From: Ligula intestinalis
Lineage: Eukaryota > Platyhelminthes > Cestoda > Diphyllobothriidea > Diphyllobothriidae
Assembly (NCBI GenBank): GCA_036362985.1
Contig: JAYGXS010000009.1
Location: 9,097,546-9,161,545 of the forward strand
Length of the DNA: 64,000 nt
Direction of reading: 5' to 3'
Shown piece after piece: positions 20,986 through 32,085 of the stretch (positions within the stretch are counted from its first letter, which is position 1; every line of letters begins with the position of its first letter). The notes under the pieces were generated by a model. The model saw only the letters and a program-made list of their open reading frames with translations. It searched no databases and had not been told where the DNA came from. The position numbers were made by a program, and so were the translations under genes.

Positions 20986-21099
20986 AATACATAAGGACCT
21001 TCAAAAGACCGCTAGAGACAACCTCCTCCTGTCTACATCCGAAGTGCCATACGAGGAGACCTCAGAGTCATGAGAACGTCCCCAAGAACCGGAGATATG

Positions 21100-21300
21100 A
21101 CCACGATACGCTCTTGCTATGACATGAGCATAGGAACCCGCCACGTCGTCAGCAGTTGGTGTTTGGGTCTTTACGAGAAAGAGCGTGACAGTGCCGCGTA
21201 GCCTAGGACATAGGCACGGTAGATGTGACTGCAGACGCGATCAGCGCAGTTCGCATAGGGAGAAGCGGAGTCGGACATGGCTAAGAACGGTTAACAGATA
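21100..21300 (+). other. Possible continuation of the decayed coding copy 1
   Basis: GACGCGATCAGCGCAGTTCGCATAGG near 21235 resembles GATGCGATCGTTACAGTTCGCATAGTGG on the minus strand at 32318-32345. This suggests the 20.2 kb copy was split by the R5 insertion. Weak evidence. Confidence 0.3.
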
Positions 21301-21394
21301 TTTTGATTGAATCATAGAAAAACTACTTAAAAATTACTATAAGTATATATTTATGGCACTTCAGTGTTTGGTTTCGGAGAACTCAGTTGCCATA

Positions 21395-21540
21395 GTGGCA
21401 CGTAAAGTGTGTGTTGAGTGTTGGTCACGCCCACCGTCTGCACCCTCCTCACTTTGCTTTGACAACTGGGTCCCGGTGGGGGAGTTGTTAGAGAGTTGGG
21501 TGCATTCTCAGCGAGTCTACTTCACTATATATCTTGCAGA
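21395..21540 (+). repeat. R4 repeat, second part
   Basis: GTGTGTTGAGTG and CAGCGAGTCTAC match GTGTTGAGTG and GCGCGAGTCTAC at 30530-30655. The R4 sequence between them is continuous at 30.5 kb but separated by about 1.27 kb here. Confidence 0.35.
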
Positions 21541-21689
21541 AGTCACCGCGTCGCTTCAATTCGTTGAAGCTTACGGTGGACACCGTCGAAGTCGACGGTC
21601 GAACGGTCAGTTGCTTCGGAATAGGAGAATGTGTCTATTATTTGTTGCCCTACGGTAAGCAGTGGTTTTTATTTGCTCGCTGGAAGTCA

Positions 21690-22110
21690 TTGTAGCGTTA
21701 TCAGCCAAAAAGGACAACTAGTAGTTATCTTCTTCTTTCATTGCCAAATGGATGCTGAACAATGTGTAGTTCAATAAGGCTTTAACGTCTTGAAAGGCTT
21801 TCCTTTTATTTACGAGGAATGTGTCGTCGACGTATTCGGCCCCGAATTTTGGACAATACGGACGGAAGATTCGTCGCTCGAGCCGTTGCAGAACCGCCTC
21901 GACATTTTACCCAGACAATGCAGATGGCTATCGGTGTTCCCTTCTCTTGTTCGGAAGGCCTTCGCCTCCTCGTTTCCTTTCGTGCAGCCCGACAAACGGG
22001 GCTTGCCATAAATAGTACTGATGAATTTCTTTAAGAAAAGTGTGCTGAATATGACCAACAACTAAAACGAAATCGCAGTGAATGAAAGGTAGCTGGAAAC
22101 TTTCGATGTC
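21690..22110 (-). pseudogene. PLE reverse transcriptase catalytic fragment
   Basis: On the minus strand, frames read EAVLQRLERRIFRPYCPKFG, then EYVDDTFLVNKRKAFQDVKA and LLNYTLFSIHLAMKEEDNY. The YVDDTF box, at about 21820-21840, is the RT catalytic motif in its PLE form. Stops and frame changes occur upstream. A further minus-strand frame at 22181-22380 (YKKALLDTLFLAV) may be a separate PLE scrap, since its order relative to the RT is wrong for one element. Confidence 0.65.
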
Positions 22111-22424
22111 CGCCATTGGATAACGCGCTGCTTTAGGCGCGAAATCTGGCCGTGCGACCAGGCCTTAAGTTCTCCAGCATTCACGTTCCTAATTTAGACG
22201 CGTGGCCGACTGCTAAGAAAAGTGTATCTAGTAGGGCCTTCTTGTAAAGCCGATTTTGTCTGTGATTAAAAATTAAAAAATTACATCCACCTTTTCGGTA
22301 GATCGAATTCCCGTCTACCCAAACACTTCCCCGATTATGTTGGCCGAAAGAAGTTTCTCTAATAGTTTTTTTGGTCTCAGCTGTTACGGCTTTCAGGACT
22401 TCTGTCGAGCCCCAAGGCAGAGCG

Positions 22425-22500
22425 GGACAAATGAGTTTCATTAGTGGTCGGTGAACCTTCATCAGCGAGTATGGAACAAATCAATATTGAATCATAATCC
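22425..22500 (+). repeat. R1 repeat fragment
   Basis: GGGACAAATGAGTTTCATTA then GTGGTCGGTGAACCTTCATC, as in the other R1 copies. Confidence 0.5.
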
Positions 22501-22619
22501 CAAGTCATTCAGAGAGGCTACCGCTCTTGACCTGTACCTCTGTCGACCGGACAACCTCGTCTAGACTGTGAAGTGACAAATGCGGATTGGTTCAGGCTGC
22601 ATTTCTAAAATGTTTACCT

Positions 22620-23710
22620 TGGATACTTATGTCTTTTTGCTGCGTGAAGACAGGGAACCTCAGAATCTCCGTCCCATACAGTATGGTGAGGAATTCGTAT
22701 AAAAGTCATGAAGAAACTGGACTTGGTAGTTAAGCATAGACTTATTCAAGTTATTTAGATTAAATGAGTGGACTTAATCCCAAAAAAGCCTTTAAGTAGG
22801 GAAAGTTTCCTTGTTATTTAATTTTTTAAAGGCAAATGGGTAGATGTTTAAGAAATCGGAGGTTGTCTAATATCGAAAAATATTTCCCCTTCAATTTGCA
22901 ATGATAGAACCTAACCCTTTATTTTTATGAATTGTACTATGAAAGAACCAAGATATAAGCGACTCGTATCTGCTAATGCTCTCAGATTATGTCTTTGATG
23001 ACGAATCCGCGACGGATCTCGAAACGTCAGGTGAATAAAAGTATCGTTTCAGCGATTGAATCATCTCGGTTTAAAATCGATCTCGTACAGAACCGGAATA
23101 TCTAATCAGGTGAAGCCAATATAAAGGGATCGCATTGTTTTAGAAACAATGAAGGATTTCGGATTTAAAATGTATTTTTTGCCATTTTTTTAAAGTTTTG
23201 TCACGAAACACCCTAAAAGCAGATTTGATTGCATGGACGATTAAGGACGGTTACCAGAACTGCCTATATATTACCATGGAGATGAAGATAAAAACAAATC
23301 TTATGAAATCTAGAGCATGTGAAAATATACTTTTGTGCAACTTAATTTCAGTTTGTGCGCAATTTAAAAACAAAATAGTCAATAGGTTAACAATTGTCGT
23401 AAAATCGGAGTATCCATTTGACTTCTCTTTTTTACATTCACGAGCTCATAACGGAGCCTGAATGTAATCAAATATCATGATTAATACTCCAATAGAAAGG
23501 GAGAAGTAAGATCTATCATCTTTTGTAGCCAAAATGGTATGATTTATTTTCAGGTAAATTAAAAAATCTTTTCGATATTCACCATTTTCAATTTTAAATA
23601 ACCCAAAAAATATAAACTGTACAAGGTATTCGTAAGCTGAATATCTAAGTAAATTCTTTCTTAAAGAGTTAACAAATTGTAGAAAGTTCTTGTTTATCTT
23701 AGGCAAAAAA
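22620..23710 (+). repeat. Dispersed repeat R6, copy 1 (interrupted)
   Basis: AT-rich repeat shared with 37610-38510: ATACAGTATGGTGA, ACTTGGTAGTTAAGCATA, CAGAACCGGAA, GTGAAGCCAA, ACACTCCAATA-type sequence and TTTTCAGGTAAATTA. No long frame. The copy is interrupted at 22940-23085 by a hammerhead-bearing insert. Confidence 0.55.
22940..23085 (+). ncRNA. Hammerhead-like module inserted in R6, subfamily A
   Basis: This block of roughly 145 bp interrupts R6, which runs through without it at about 37.9 kb. It contains TCT, core TTGATGA (22995-23001), stem GAATCC/GGAT(C)TC, then GAAACGTC and AGG, followed by TGAATAAAAG. TCT and AGG can form stem I, and ACGT would be the two-base palindromic stem III. 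No PLE coding sequence is present, so this is a compact stand-alone insertion or a heavily truncated PLE end. One base differs from the ideal core (first C is T). Confidence 0.55.
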
Positions 23711-24679
23711 TCTCAGGCTTATGTTGCAGACGTTGTTTATTCTCAACATCGTGGCCATCATCATGGGGGGTATGGGGTGTTCAGCTGGGGACTAAACGTG
23801 ATGGTCGTGACCGATCGCATCATCTTCCTCGCGTAGGTGGAGGCCACGCCTAGCGTCCTCGGCTGGCATCCAACTCTCACTTGTGGCTCCCCGGAGCTTG
23901 GCTTTGCCTGGCGGCCACCCCCCGGCTCCCCGCCTCGATCAGCGGGCTAAACCAAGTGAGGGTCTCCGGTGTGTGTGTCCCCACGCCCGGTATGTCCCCG
24001 GGTTACAGCGGTAAGCATCCTAGTAGACGTAGTTGGTGAAAGGACGCTACTTACTGTACGCGGTACCATTGTCCTTCTGTGTTTTACTGTTTATTTTCCT
24101 TTACTGTTTATTACATTCTTGCTATACTTGCTACTTCTAGCTGTTTATACCGCTATTATCACTATCGCTACTTGTATTTCCACTAAGAGCTTAAGCACTC
24201 ATCTACTCCCGTAACGTTCCTCAACTGTCATTATCTCTACCCTACTCGATTCTTTAGTAGTAACATTGTATTATTTGTCCTACTTTGCGTATACATGCTT
24301 GATTCCCTCTCTATTTCATTTTACTATTTCTCCTACAGATAGTCTTAGTAGAGATTGCCTCCTTAGTAAAATCAGTGACAAAAAAACTCAGAGCAGTTAT
24401 TCTATCCACAGTCAGATGCCACATCAGTAGAATGCGTATCAACGTGAAATGAGACACAGTCTCCTTCACCGCTACTGCTACTAGCTAATTACTGCTGCTC
24501 CCGCCCCTTACTTTCCAAATAATCTCCCCCCACGATCCCAAAAGTCCTCTTGTAGGCAGCTCACAAACAAGTGGTCGTTCGACACCAAATCTACTCGTGG
24601 CCCATGGTGCAGTTTGGCAGCAGTTGTGGGTGCCTGGCAGGCCTGCTAAGGAGCAGCGCTGCCGCCCCTCGCGAGAGGT

Positions 24680-25705
24680 TTGATGCTCCTAGAAAAGGTG
24701 GTATCATACACGCTGGGTCACGACATCTGCCAGTTGACCATGGCTGGCAGACTGCATACACGCGGTCGAAACACTACAAGCGCAAATCAAAACTTCTCTC
24801 CTCCCCACTCTCCCACTTACCCGTTTCCTTCCCGCAGAACAGCTCCCAGAGCTCACAGGACAGCTCCGGTATCTCAGGTAAGTCCTATCACCTTCGGCGC
24901 TTGGAATGCTCGTTCCCTTTTAGATAACCCGAAGAGCATTCGACAAGAACGGAGAACAGCGTTCATCGCCCGGGAACTGGCGCGCTTAAAGGTCGACATC
25001 GCCGCACTCAGTTAAACCCACTTCTCCGGCGAAGGTTCCATAGAAGAGGTGGGTGCCGACTACACCTTCTTCCATGTGGGCCGTCCGATGGCAGAGCGAC
25101 GCGAGGCCGGCGTCGCCTTTGCCATCCGGAAGGACATCGTGGGACGACTACGGTGTACGTCGCAAGGTATCAACGAACGCCTAATGAGTCTCCGCCTGCC
25201 TCTCTGGTTTGGAAAATTCGCCACCATCGTTAGTGTCTACGCTCCTCCGATGACCAGCTCTGACGAGACAAAGAACAAGTTCTACGAGGATCTGCACGGT
25301 CTCCTGGCCTCTGTGCCGAAGGCGGACAAGTTGATAGTCCTTGGTGACTTCAATGCCCGCGTCGGCACAGACCACGCCGCCTGGAGAGGAGTGCTCGGAC
25401 CCCACGGCCTCTGAGGACTCAATGACAATGGCCTACTCCTCCTCCAAAACTGCGCGGTTCACGCTCTCATACTGACCAACACTTATTTCAACAAATCGCT
25501 GCAGCACAAGGTGACCTGGATTGACCCCAGATAGCGGCAGTGACATCTTCTGGACTATGCCCTCGTGCGGCGATGCGACCAGCAGGACGTGCTGGTGACA
25601 AAGGCAATGCCGGGTGCCGATGGTGATACCGATCATCGTCTCATCATCTCCAAGATGCGGATCCGTCTTCAACCACGCAGGAGACCTCAAGGTAAGCGAC
25701 CCTCA
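24680..25705 (+). pseudogene. APE-like endonuclease domain of element B
   Basis: One frame (24680 onward) runs through EN landmarks: TFGAWNARSLLDN near 24890, a position where SETH would be expected, [51 protein letters not shown] (GDFNAR at 25343-25360), and GDTDHRLIISKMR near 25625 for the final Asp-His. Four stops interrupt the frame (TAA 25013, TGA 25412, TAG and TGA near 25533-25540) without shifting it. This is decay by point mutation. The ATG at 24680 need not be the original start. Confidence 0.8.
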
Positions 25706-27815
25706 GGTAAGTTGAATACTGCTCTGTTACACTTGTCTGCCAACCCTTTGCGTTTCAGCAACGAGTTGACCCAACATCTCGATAACCTCCCAGTCGCGGA
25801 AGAGAACACCTCCGTGGAGACGCGATGGTGTCAACTACGGGATTCTGTACAATCCACTGCCAAACGCATCCTTAGGCCCGTGCCCCGCCCACACCAAGAC
25901 TGGTTCGATGAAAACGATGCAGCCATCAGTACTCTCATCTCTGAGAAGAATCGACTTCGCAACGAATATGTCGTTCGCCCTACCGACGCCACGAAAGCAG
26001 CCTACTGCCAAGGTCGCCGTCTTGTACAGCAGCGGCTGCGGGAAATGCAGGACGCTTGGATGGTTCGTAAGGGTGAGGAAATCCAAGGCTATGCGGATCG
26101 CAATGAATGGAAGAACTTCTTCGCAGCACTAAAAGCAGTCTACGGCCTCGTTGTAAGAGGCACAGCCCCATTTCTCAGCGCGCACGGTACCACCCTCATC
26201 ACTGAGAAGACCCAACTTCTGAGCCACTGGACCGAGCACTTCCAAAGTGTACTCAACCGGCCCTCTACCACCTCTGAGGCTGCCATTGAGCGGTTGCCCC
26301 AAGTGGAAATTAATGCTGATCTCGACCTCCTACCCACCCCTGAGGAGACCATGAAGGCTGTGCAGCAGCTGTCCAGCTGGAAGGCACCCGGGTCTGACGG
26401 GATCCCGGCCAGATTTATAAATATGGTGGCCACCAACTCACGACTCACCTCACCACCCTGTTCCAAGAGATGTGGCGACAGGGCCAAGTTCCCCAGGATT
26501 TCAAGGACGCCACCATCGTCCACCTCTACAAGCGTAAGGGGAATCGCCAGGTGTGTGACAACCACCGCGGCATCTCACTGCTGAATATTGCCGGAAAAAT
26601 CTTCGCACGCATTCTCCTCCATCGTCTGAATAGCCACCTGGAACAAGGGCTTCTGCCTGAAAGTCAGTGTGGTTTTCGACGTCACCGCGGCACCACTGAC
26701 ATGATATTTGCCGCGCGTCAGCTGCAGGAGAAATGTCAAGAGATGCGGACCCACCTCTACACTACGTTCGTAGATCTGACAAAAGCCTACGACACGGTGA
26801 ACCGGCCCGGACTCTGGAAGGTGATGCAGAAGTTAGGCTGTCCGGAACACTTCACCCACATGTTTCGACAACTCCATGATGGGATGATGGCGTGCGTCAC
26901 GGACTAGGGAACGCTGTCTAAGCCTTCGCAGTGACCGATGGAGTGAAGCAGTGCTGTGTCCTCGCACCCACCCTATTCAGTCTCATGTTCTCTGCCATGC
27001 TGATGGACGCCTACATTGACGAGCGTCCCGGAATCCCACTCAACTACAGAACGGACGGAAACCTCCTCAACATTCGTCGGATGCAGGCCCCCACGCGCGT
27101 CTCCACAACCACAGTTCATGATCTGCTGTTTGCGGACGACTGCGCTCTCAACACCACCACCGAAGCAGACATGCAAAGGAGCATGGACCTCTTTGCAGCA
27201 GGTTGCGCAAACTTTGGCCTCACCATCAACACGGACAAGACGGTGGTTTTGCATCAACCGCTGCCGGGTGCTGACCTCAACCCCGCACGCATCAACGTTA
27301 AGGGAGTATTCTGCAGAACGTGGACAACTTCACCTACCTCGGCAGTACGCTTTCCCGCAACACTAAAATAGACGCCGAGATTGCCCGCAGAATCTCCAAA
27401 GCCATTCAAGCCTTTGGTCGGCTCCAAGCCTCCGTATGGAATCGTCATGGTCTTCAATTGTCAACGAAATTGAAGATGTACAAGGCTGTAGTTCTGTCAA
27501 CACTCTTGTACGGAGCGGAGACCTGGACTCTATGCTGTTCAAGCGTGGAAGCTGAACCATTATCACATGAGCTGCCTACGCCGCATATTGAAGGTGAAGT
27601 GGCAGGAGAGCATTCTCAACACGGAAATCCTGGAGAGAACGGGAGTTCTCAGCATCCAGGCCATGCTCAGGCAGATACAATTTCGCTGGAGCAGTCACGT
27701 GGTACGGATGGACGATGAACGACTACCGAAGCAACTGTTCTATGGAGATGTTGCTGTCGGCACTCGTCGCAGAGCAGGACAAAAGGTAGGCTACAAGGAC
27801 ACTGTGAAGAACTAA
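25706..27815 (+). pseudogene. Reverse transcriptase of element B
   Basis: After the linker (RPSGKLNTALLHLSANPLRF) comes a charged region, then SWKAPGSDGIPARFIN, DATIVHLYKRKGNRQVCDNH, RGISLLNIAGKIFARILLHR, LLPESQCGFRRHRGTTDMIF and TTFVDLTKAYDTVNR with the first catalytic Asp near 26773. DLLFADDCALNTTT at about 27119-27160 has the FADD box. Motif B reads GVKQCCVLAPTLF, with Cys where Gly is expected. Frame shifts lie near 26450, 26910, 27310 and 27540. The tail [20 protein letters not shown] ends the RT. Confidence 0.85.
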
Positions 27816-28560
27816 TTGAAGCGTCTCCAAATCAACACGATTAATTGGGAGTCGCTCGCACTGGCCCGATACACGTGGCGCAGAACGGACAAAACGGGCA
27901 CCACAGTCTACGAAGGCAGTCGGATTGACGCTGCCAAGGCCAAATGGACGGCACGCAAGTCCCACAATCCACGGACTCACGCTGCCACCAACCAAGCCCT
28001 TCCAACGCGTCCGCATTGTCAACGCACCTTCCGTGCACGCATTGGCTTGGTCGGTCACGTCCGGAAGCCATGCAACCCTCCTCCGGCAACATTCACGTCT
28101 ATTGTACCAAAGTCTCCAACAGACCCCTCTCTGCCCTCTGCCTTGATGGAAACAATTGACACTGCTGATGCCTCATTGCCCTCATCCACCGACTCAAACC
28201 CACCCGCAACTTCCTTCACCCCTTCCGACACATCACCGCCCACCACAGCCCTCATCACCACACCTGAACCCTCCACCAGCTTTGAGGGCCTAATATGCCC
28301 TCACTGCAATCGCATATTCACCTCACGCATTGGCCTAGTTGGTCAGATGTGAATCCATCGCACAGAGACTGGTGAACTAGTGCCTGGAGCACCAACACAT
28401 AGATGAGACCGTCGCATTCACTGCCCACACTGCCCCCGATCATTCGCTCATCGCATGGGCCTACTAGGTCACATGCGCATTCACGACAGCTGCACTGACC
28501 ATGATGTCAACACACTGAGCACTTCACACACCCCAACCACCAGCTCCACTCACTAGTCGC
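27816..28560 (+). pseudogene. C-terminal C2H2 zinc fingers of element B
   Basis: Three finger-like units follow the RT: HCQRTFRARIGLVGHVRKPC near 28015 (first Cys lost), ICPHCNRIFTSRIGLVGQM near 28288, with a TGA where the finger should end, and HCPHCPRSFAHRMGLLGHMRI near 28420. They are joined by Thr/Ser/Pro-rich linkers. Fingers with C-x2-C and H-x3-H in a retrotransposon C-terminus may bind target DNA or element RNA; that role is inference. The frame is shared with 27567-27815 past a TAA at 27813. Confidence 0.7.
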
Positions 28561-28720
28561 CTTCAAGCTCGTCGCGAACCCCCTGGTAAGTGCCCCCAGG
28601 TAAGCCGAGCTTCGTCTTATTTTTGCCTTACTGCCCTTACGTAAGATGTCTTTTGAAACACTGCTGCTATTGCTACTGCCAATACTACCATTAAGCATGG
28701 TTTCTTATACCAGCCTCACT

Positions 28721-29659
28721 AGTAGTAGAATCCTTTTACCTCACTTGCTGCTCAATCTCAGCACCTTGGCAATCAGGATTACTTGTCCTTACTCGCAGGC
28801 TTCTCTAGGACCTGAAGTGCATTCATTTGAACCTTCAGCCCTGCCCAAACATTCGTGCTCTCAGCGGCAATTAAGGGTGTGAACTTAAGCCTCATTCATA
28901 TCATTGCATTCGCATCACGCCTATCACAGTCCCCACTGTGGTGGATTAATTTTACAGCCATCACCCTCCTCTCAACTCGCGCCTCTAACGTCGCTATCTT
29001 GCTACTTCACGCTTAAAATGCCGGCGTGGCTCCGGGTGCGCGGAGGGCAGGGGGAGATGTTGATCGTCGCTCTCGACAGTTTAGGCTTACTCTGTCAACG
29101 AGACTCCTAGGGGGGGGGGAGGACTGATCGCCGCTGGAGCTCAACGATGATCGATTTCCATGCTGCCTTTACCGTGGGAATGAGAGGGCAGAAGAACTTG
29201 GACAACATGGTTCTCACGTTAATCTAACTAATATAGCTCGAGGCTGCGCGGCCTGTAGCAGCGTGGGCAGCAGCAGTTTCTGCTGCTCGGGTCAGGGGGG
29301 AATACGAGGCGGTAGTTTACGCGCGAGCCACCGTCTCACAGTAATCCAAAGACCGGCAGAGCCAGCCGGCAGTTACCGGTTAACCAGTGCTAGGGACTCA
29401 ACCCAAACTAACTTGGGCGGTCACGCTGTATCGTGAGCTATCACCACTAAGTATGGGTTATAGCCTTATCATCACCTATACTCCCTATCAATTCTAACAC
29501 GTACCAGATCACAAGCAACCTAGTCTTTCAAAATGTGATTTCCTTTAATCGGCAGCACTAATAATACCTCTGATATTAGCATTCCAAACACTGCTAGCCA
29601 CCACTATAGTCCTGCAGTCGCATCAGGCACCCTGCGAAAATCCTCCGGTGAAACGTAAG
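28721..29659. other. No gene recognised
   Basis: Contains a run of ten G at 29110-29119. A motif-free frame at 28646-28882 lies over the end of element B. No clear repeat partner. Confidence 0.35.
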
Positions 29660-29895
29660 CTGCGTTCTTGTTCCTGTTCTATCTAATCTACTTGTTTCTT
29701 TTCTCTCTCTTCTCCTTTGTTCGTTTCGCTCTGCCCTTTCTCCTCACTTTCCTTAAATCTTCCCTCTCCTTCTTTCTTACCCCTCTTCTGCTGATCTTTG
29801 TTATCTTTCTCGATTTTCTCTCGTTCTTTGCACCTCTCTCTCTCTCCCCACCCTCCTTTTTCCTTTTCTCTCTCTTCTTCTTCTGCACATCCACA
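29660..29895 (+). repeat. Polypyrimidine tract of about 235 bp
   Basis: Nearly all C and T on the plus strand, with runs of TCTCTC and TTCTTC. The 87-codon frame through it is compositional and not a gene. Confidence 0.8.
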
Positions 29896-30249
29896 TTGAA
29901 AAGTTCACCAGCCGTCTTCCTCTCCTTTTAGCCCCGCCCACGGACGCCAACCGGTAACGGAGCATGGGTAGTGCCTTTCAGTCGTTGACTGACTGGTTAC
30001 CCCTCTCAGGAGGGTGTTGGCCCAGGCTTCATGCAGGGCTGCTCTCACCCTTCTGAGATCCAATGGTCTGTATGCACATGCAATGCCAGTCTTCAGCCAA
30101 CCACGGTCCCTGCGGCCTGGAAAGCGCTGGCACTTTCTCTCACTTCTGATTCCCTGTTGGTGACTGCGCTCGCGCTCCCACTGGGTTTCAGGCCCCACTG
30201 CGGGTGCCCGCAAAGCTAGGCGGTCACTATGCGGTGGGGGGAGAGAGTG

Positions 30250-30660
30250 AGATCGACCTCGGCGCGATTCTTCCCTCGCTATAATAAATCTGAATGCGTC
30301 TGAATCTATCACGGTGCGCTAAAAGCCGTGGCTTGGAGGGTCTGCCAACTGACGGGAAAACTCGGGCCCCCACGTAGCTACTCCTCCTGTACGCGTGTGT
30401 CTATGTGTGCGTATGGGAGGAGAGGGAGGACTGAGAGTCAGGCTGCAATGGCTCCTTCTTAATGTGGCCTCTATGGCGCTTCCGCGCAGTCGGGAGCATA
30501 CCTAGCGAGTTGGCTGAGTCAAGTGTGCGCGTGTTGAGTGATTACCGCACCAGCCACCTACATCCTTCCTTATCCCCGGTCTTATTGACTTTGTCTTTAC
30601 ACCGGATACGGAGATGGGAGCGGCGAGCGAGTGGGTAGATTCTGCGCGAGTCTACCTAAA
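30250..30660 (+). repeat. R4 repeat, continuous copy
   Basis: Contains CTATAATAAATCTGAATGCG, CACGGTGCGCTAAAAGCC, AATGGCTCCTTCTTAATGTG, GGCCTCTATGGCGCT, AGTCGGGAGCATACC and GTGTTGAGTG in unbroken order. The 19.9-21.5 kb copy has the same landmarks split by an insertion. Confidence 0.5.
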
Positions 30661-31741
30661 CTCCTGTTTTTCTTTCCCGCTTGCTCTCTGTTTTGCTTGC
30701 TAAAGCCTTCATGTCGCTTGCCCAGCTTGCCACCGTGTGTGTTGCGGCTTGCTTCAGCGTCTGCTGCGGCTGTTGGAGCACGCGGTGCCCATCATCAAAA
30801 TCGATGGGGGAAACTGTCGTGTCGTCGGCCATCATCATAAGAAATAATATCCAAAAATCATTTTTTGGTAAAGGCTTTTAATGCATACCTTATATTAAAG
30901 TTTTTAACGTAAGCGTTGAACCGAATCTTAATTTATAGATCAAAGCTTGAACATATTTAAAACGCTCGAGCATATGCCACAATTTAAAGGACGATCTCAG
31001 ACTAATTGTAATTCAATAAGGGAAATATATTTAAACCATTTCACCAAAGAAAAATTTAACTGATACATTAAAATAACGATAAGGTTTCAATTTATTTTTT
31101 GACTGCATAACTATTTTTAACGTCGGCGGAACTTGAGAATTATTAGAAAAATGTAGGTTTCTAAACAAAAACTAGTGTTTTTAAAAGTAGCGAATACTCC
31201 TAACCTTTGCAATAAATATTACTCCTATGATTTCGATAAGGCCGGTTGGTGAGTGAGTATCACTCTTTCGCAAACGTCGACACCTCGTATGTCTTCTCTG
31301 TCGTACGATATCTCCCAATTTCCCCTTTTTCTATTTGAAATACAGGATGAGCTGGAACCTGCCTTATCGCATGCGTTCATGTTTTATGCTTCTGCGAACT
31401 TCAGTAAAACAACAGATCATGAACTCGTACAATTTATTCGAAAAAAGGGCCTGCCGTCAACAAGGGGAATGGGATGGGTGGCTGAAAGAGGAGCTAATGA
31501 CGGGAAAAATATTAATACTCATCGCAAAACTCATCGCAAACTCATCGCAAAACTCTGATGAGATCAATTATACAACAAAAGGAGTGAGACAGAGCGAAAA
31601 ACGGACAATGAAACGGCCGAAAATGGTTTGCGCAACCTGCGCTATTAAAATATAGGCTAAGTGGAAGAGCGACGGCGATTTTGTTTCCGGACGCAAATTT
31701 TGGTTTGCCTGAAGACAATCAAAGGCCTCCCTCCCTGGTCT
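30661..31741. other. 3' flank of the Ig-repeat gene
   Basis: AT-rich from 30840. A short direct repeat of CTCATCGCAAAA occurs three times at about 31517-31554. The plus-strand frames at 31253-31655 overlap each other and have no motif. Confidence 0.35.
31433..31438 (-). terminator. Candidate polyadenylation signal of the Ig-repeat gene
   Basis: AATAAA on the minus strand about 305 bases after the stop codon at 31742. It is the nearest clear hexamer found, but AT-rich DNA here makes chance matches likely. Confidence 0.3.
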
Positions 31742-31989
31742 CTATCGAGTATCCGGTTGTCCGTTTGCAGCCGTAAGACCTCGTCTGCGTGCCTGCTCTT
31801 GTAGACGCGCACGAACGTGGTAATTCAGGGCATTTAGCGGGCTGGTCTCACTGAGAGGTAGCAAGACCGGCAGAAGCATCGCAAGCAGCATCAAGATGAC
31901 GGAGGCGAAACAGAAGAGAATCAGAATCATTTTCAAAATCAGCGAAAGGGTCGCATCCTTGTAGTTCAGCATGAAGGTGCTCACCTTGG
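31742..31989 (-). CDS. Ig-repeat membrane protein, last exon (transmembrane and cytoplasmic tail)
   Basis: The minus-strand acceptor TGTTCCAG ends at 31990 and the exon opens in phase 1. It encodes 82 residues to the stop: a short stem KVSTFMLNYKDATLS, a strongly hydrophobic stretch of about 28 residues beginning LILKMILILFCFASVILMLL, and a cytoplasmic tail of about 35 residues with basic RARLQEQARRR. This makes the protein type I single-pass. The phase agrees with the donor at 41702. No signalling motif is evident in the tail. Confidence 0.75.
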
Positions 31990-32085
31990 CTGGAACAGGA
32001 GCGAAACATTTAAATGTTGAATATAGTAGCTACTAGCTATTTTAAGTAGCATTTCTGTCATGCGAGGCTTTGTAAGTACCGTCAG

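Larger units (their letters stand above)
23740..28720 (+). mobile_element. Zinc-finger non-LTR retrotransposon (element B), near full length, decayed
   Basis: In one orientation the element holds a GC-rich 5' leader (about 23740-24030), an APE-type endonuclease, a reverse transcriptase, an RT C-terminal region and C2H2 fingers, then a 3' end with doubled GGTAAG. About 4.9 kb in total. Reading frames change at least four times and several stops interrupt them, so the copy cannot be autonomous. Non-LTR elements of this kind nick target DNA with the endonuclease and prime reverse transcription there. A second 3' end is at 17531-18620. The similarity of style to diphyllobothriid tapeworm elements is from memory. 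Confidence 0.8.

Noticed and set aside
26140..26565. 141-codon minus-strand frame
   Set aside because: Antisense shadow of the element B reverse transcriptase.
29668..29931. 87-codon Leu/Phe-rich frame suggesting a membrane protein
   Set aside because: Produced by the polypyrimidine tract.
31253..31655. Two overlapping plus-strand frames of 101 and 106 codons
   Set aside because: Different frames over the same AT-rich DNA, no motif, and part is a short CTCATCGCAAAA repeat.
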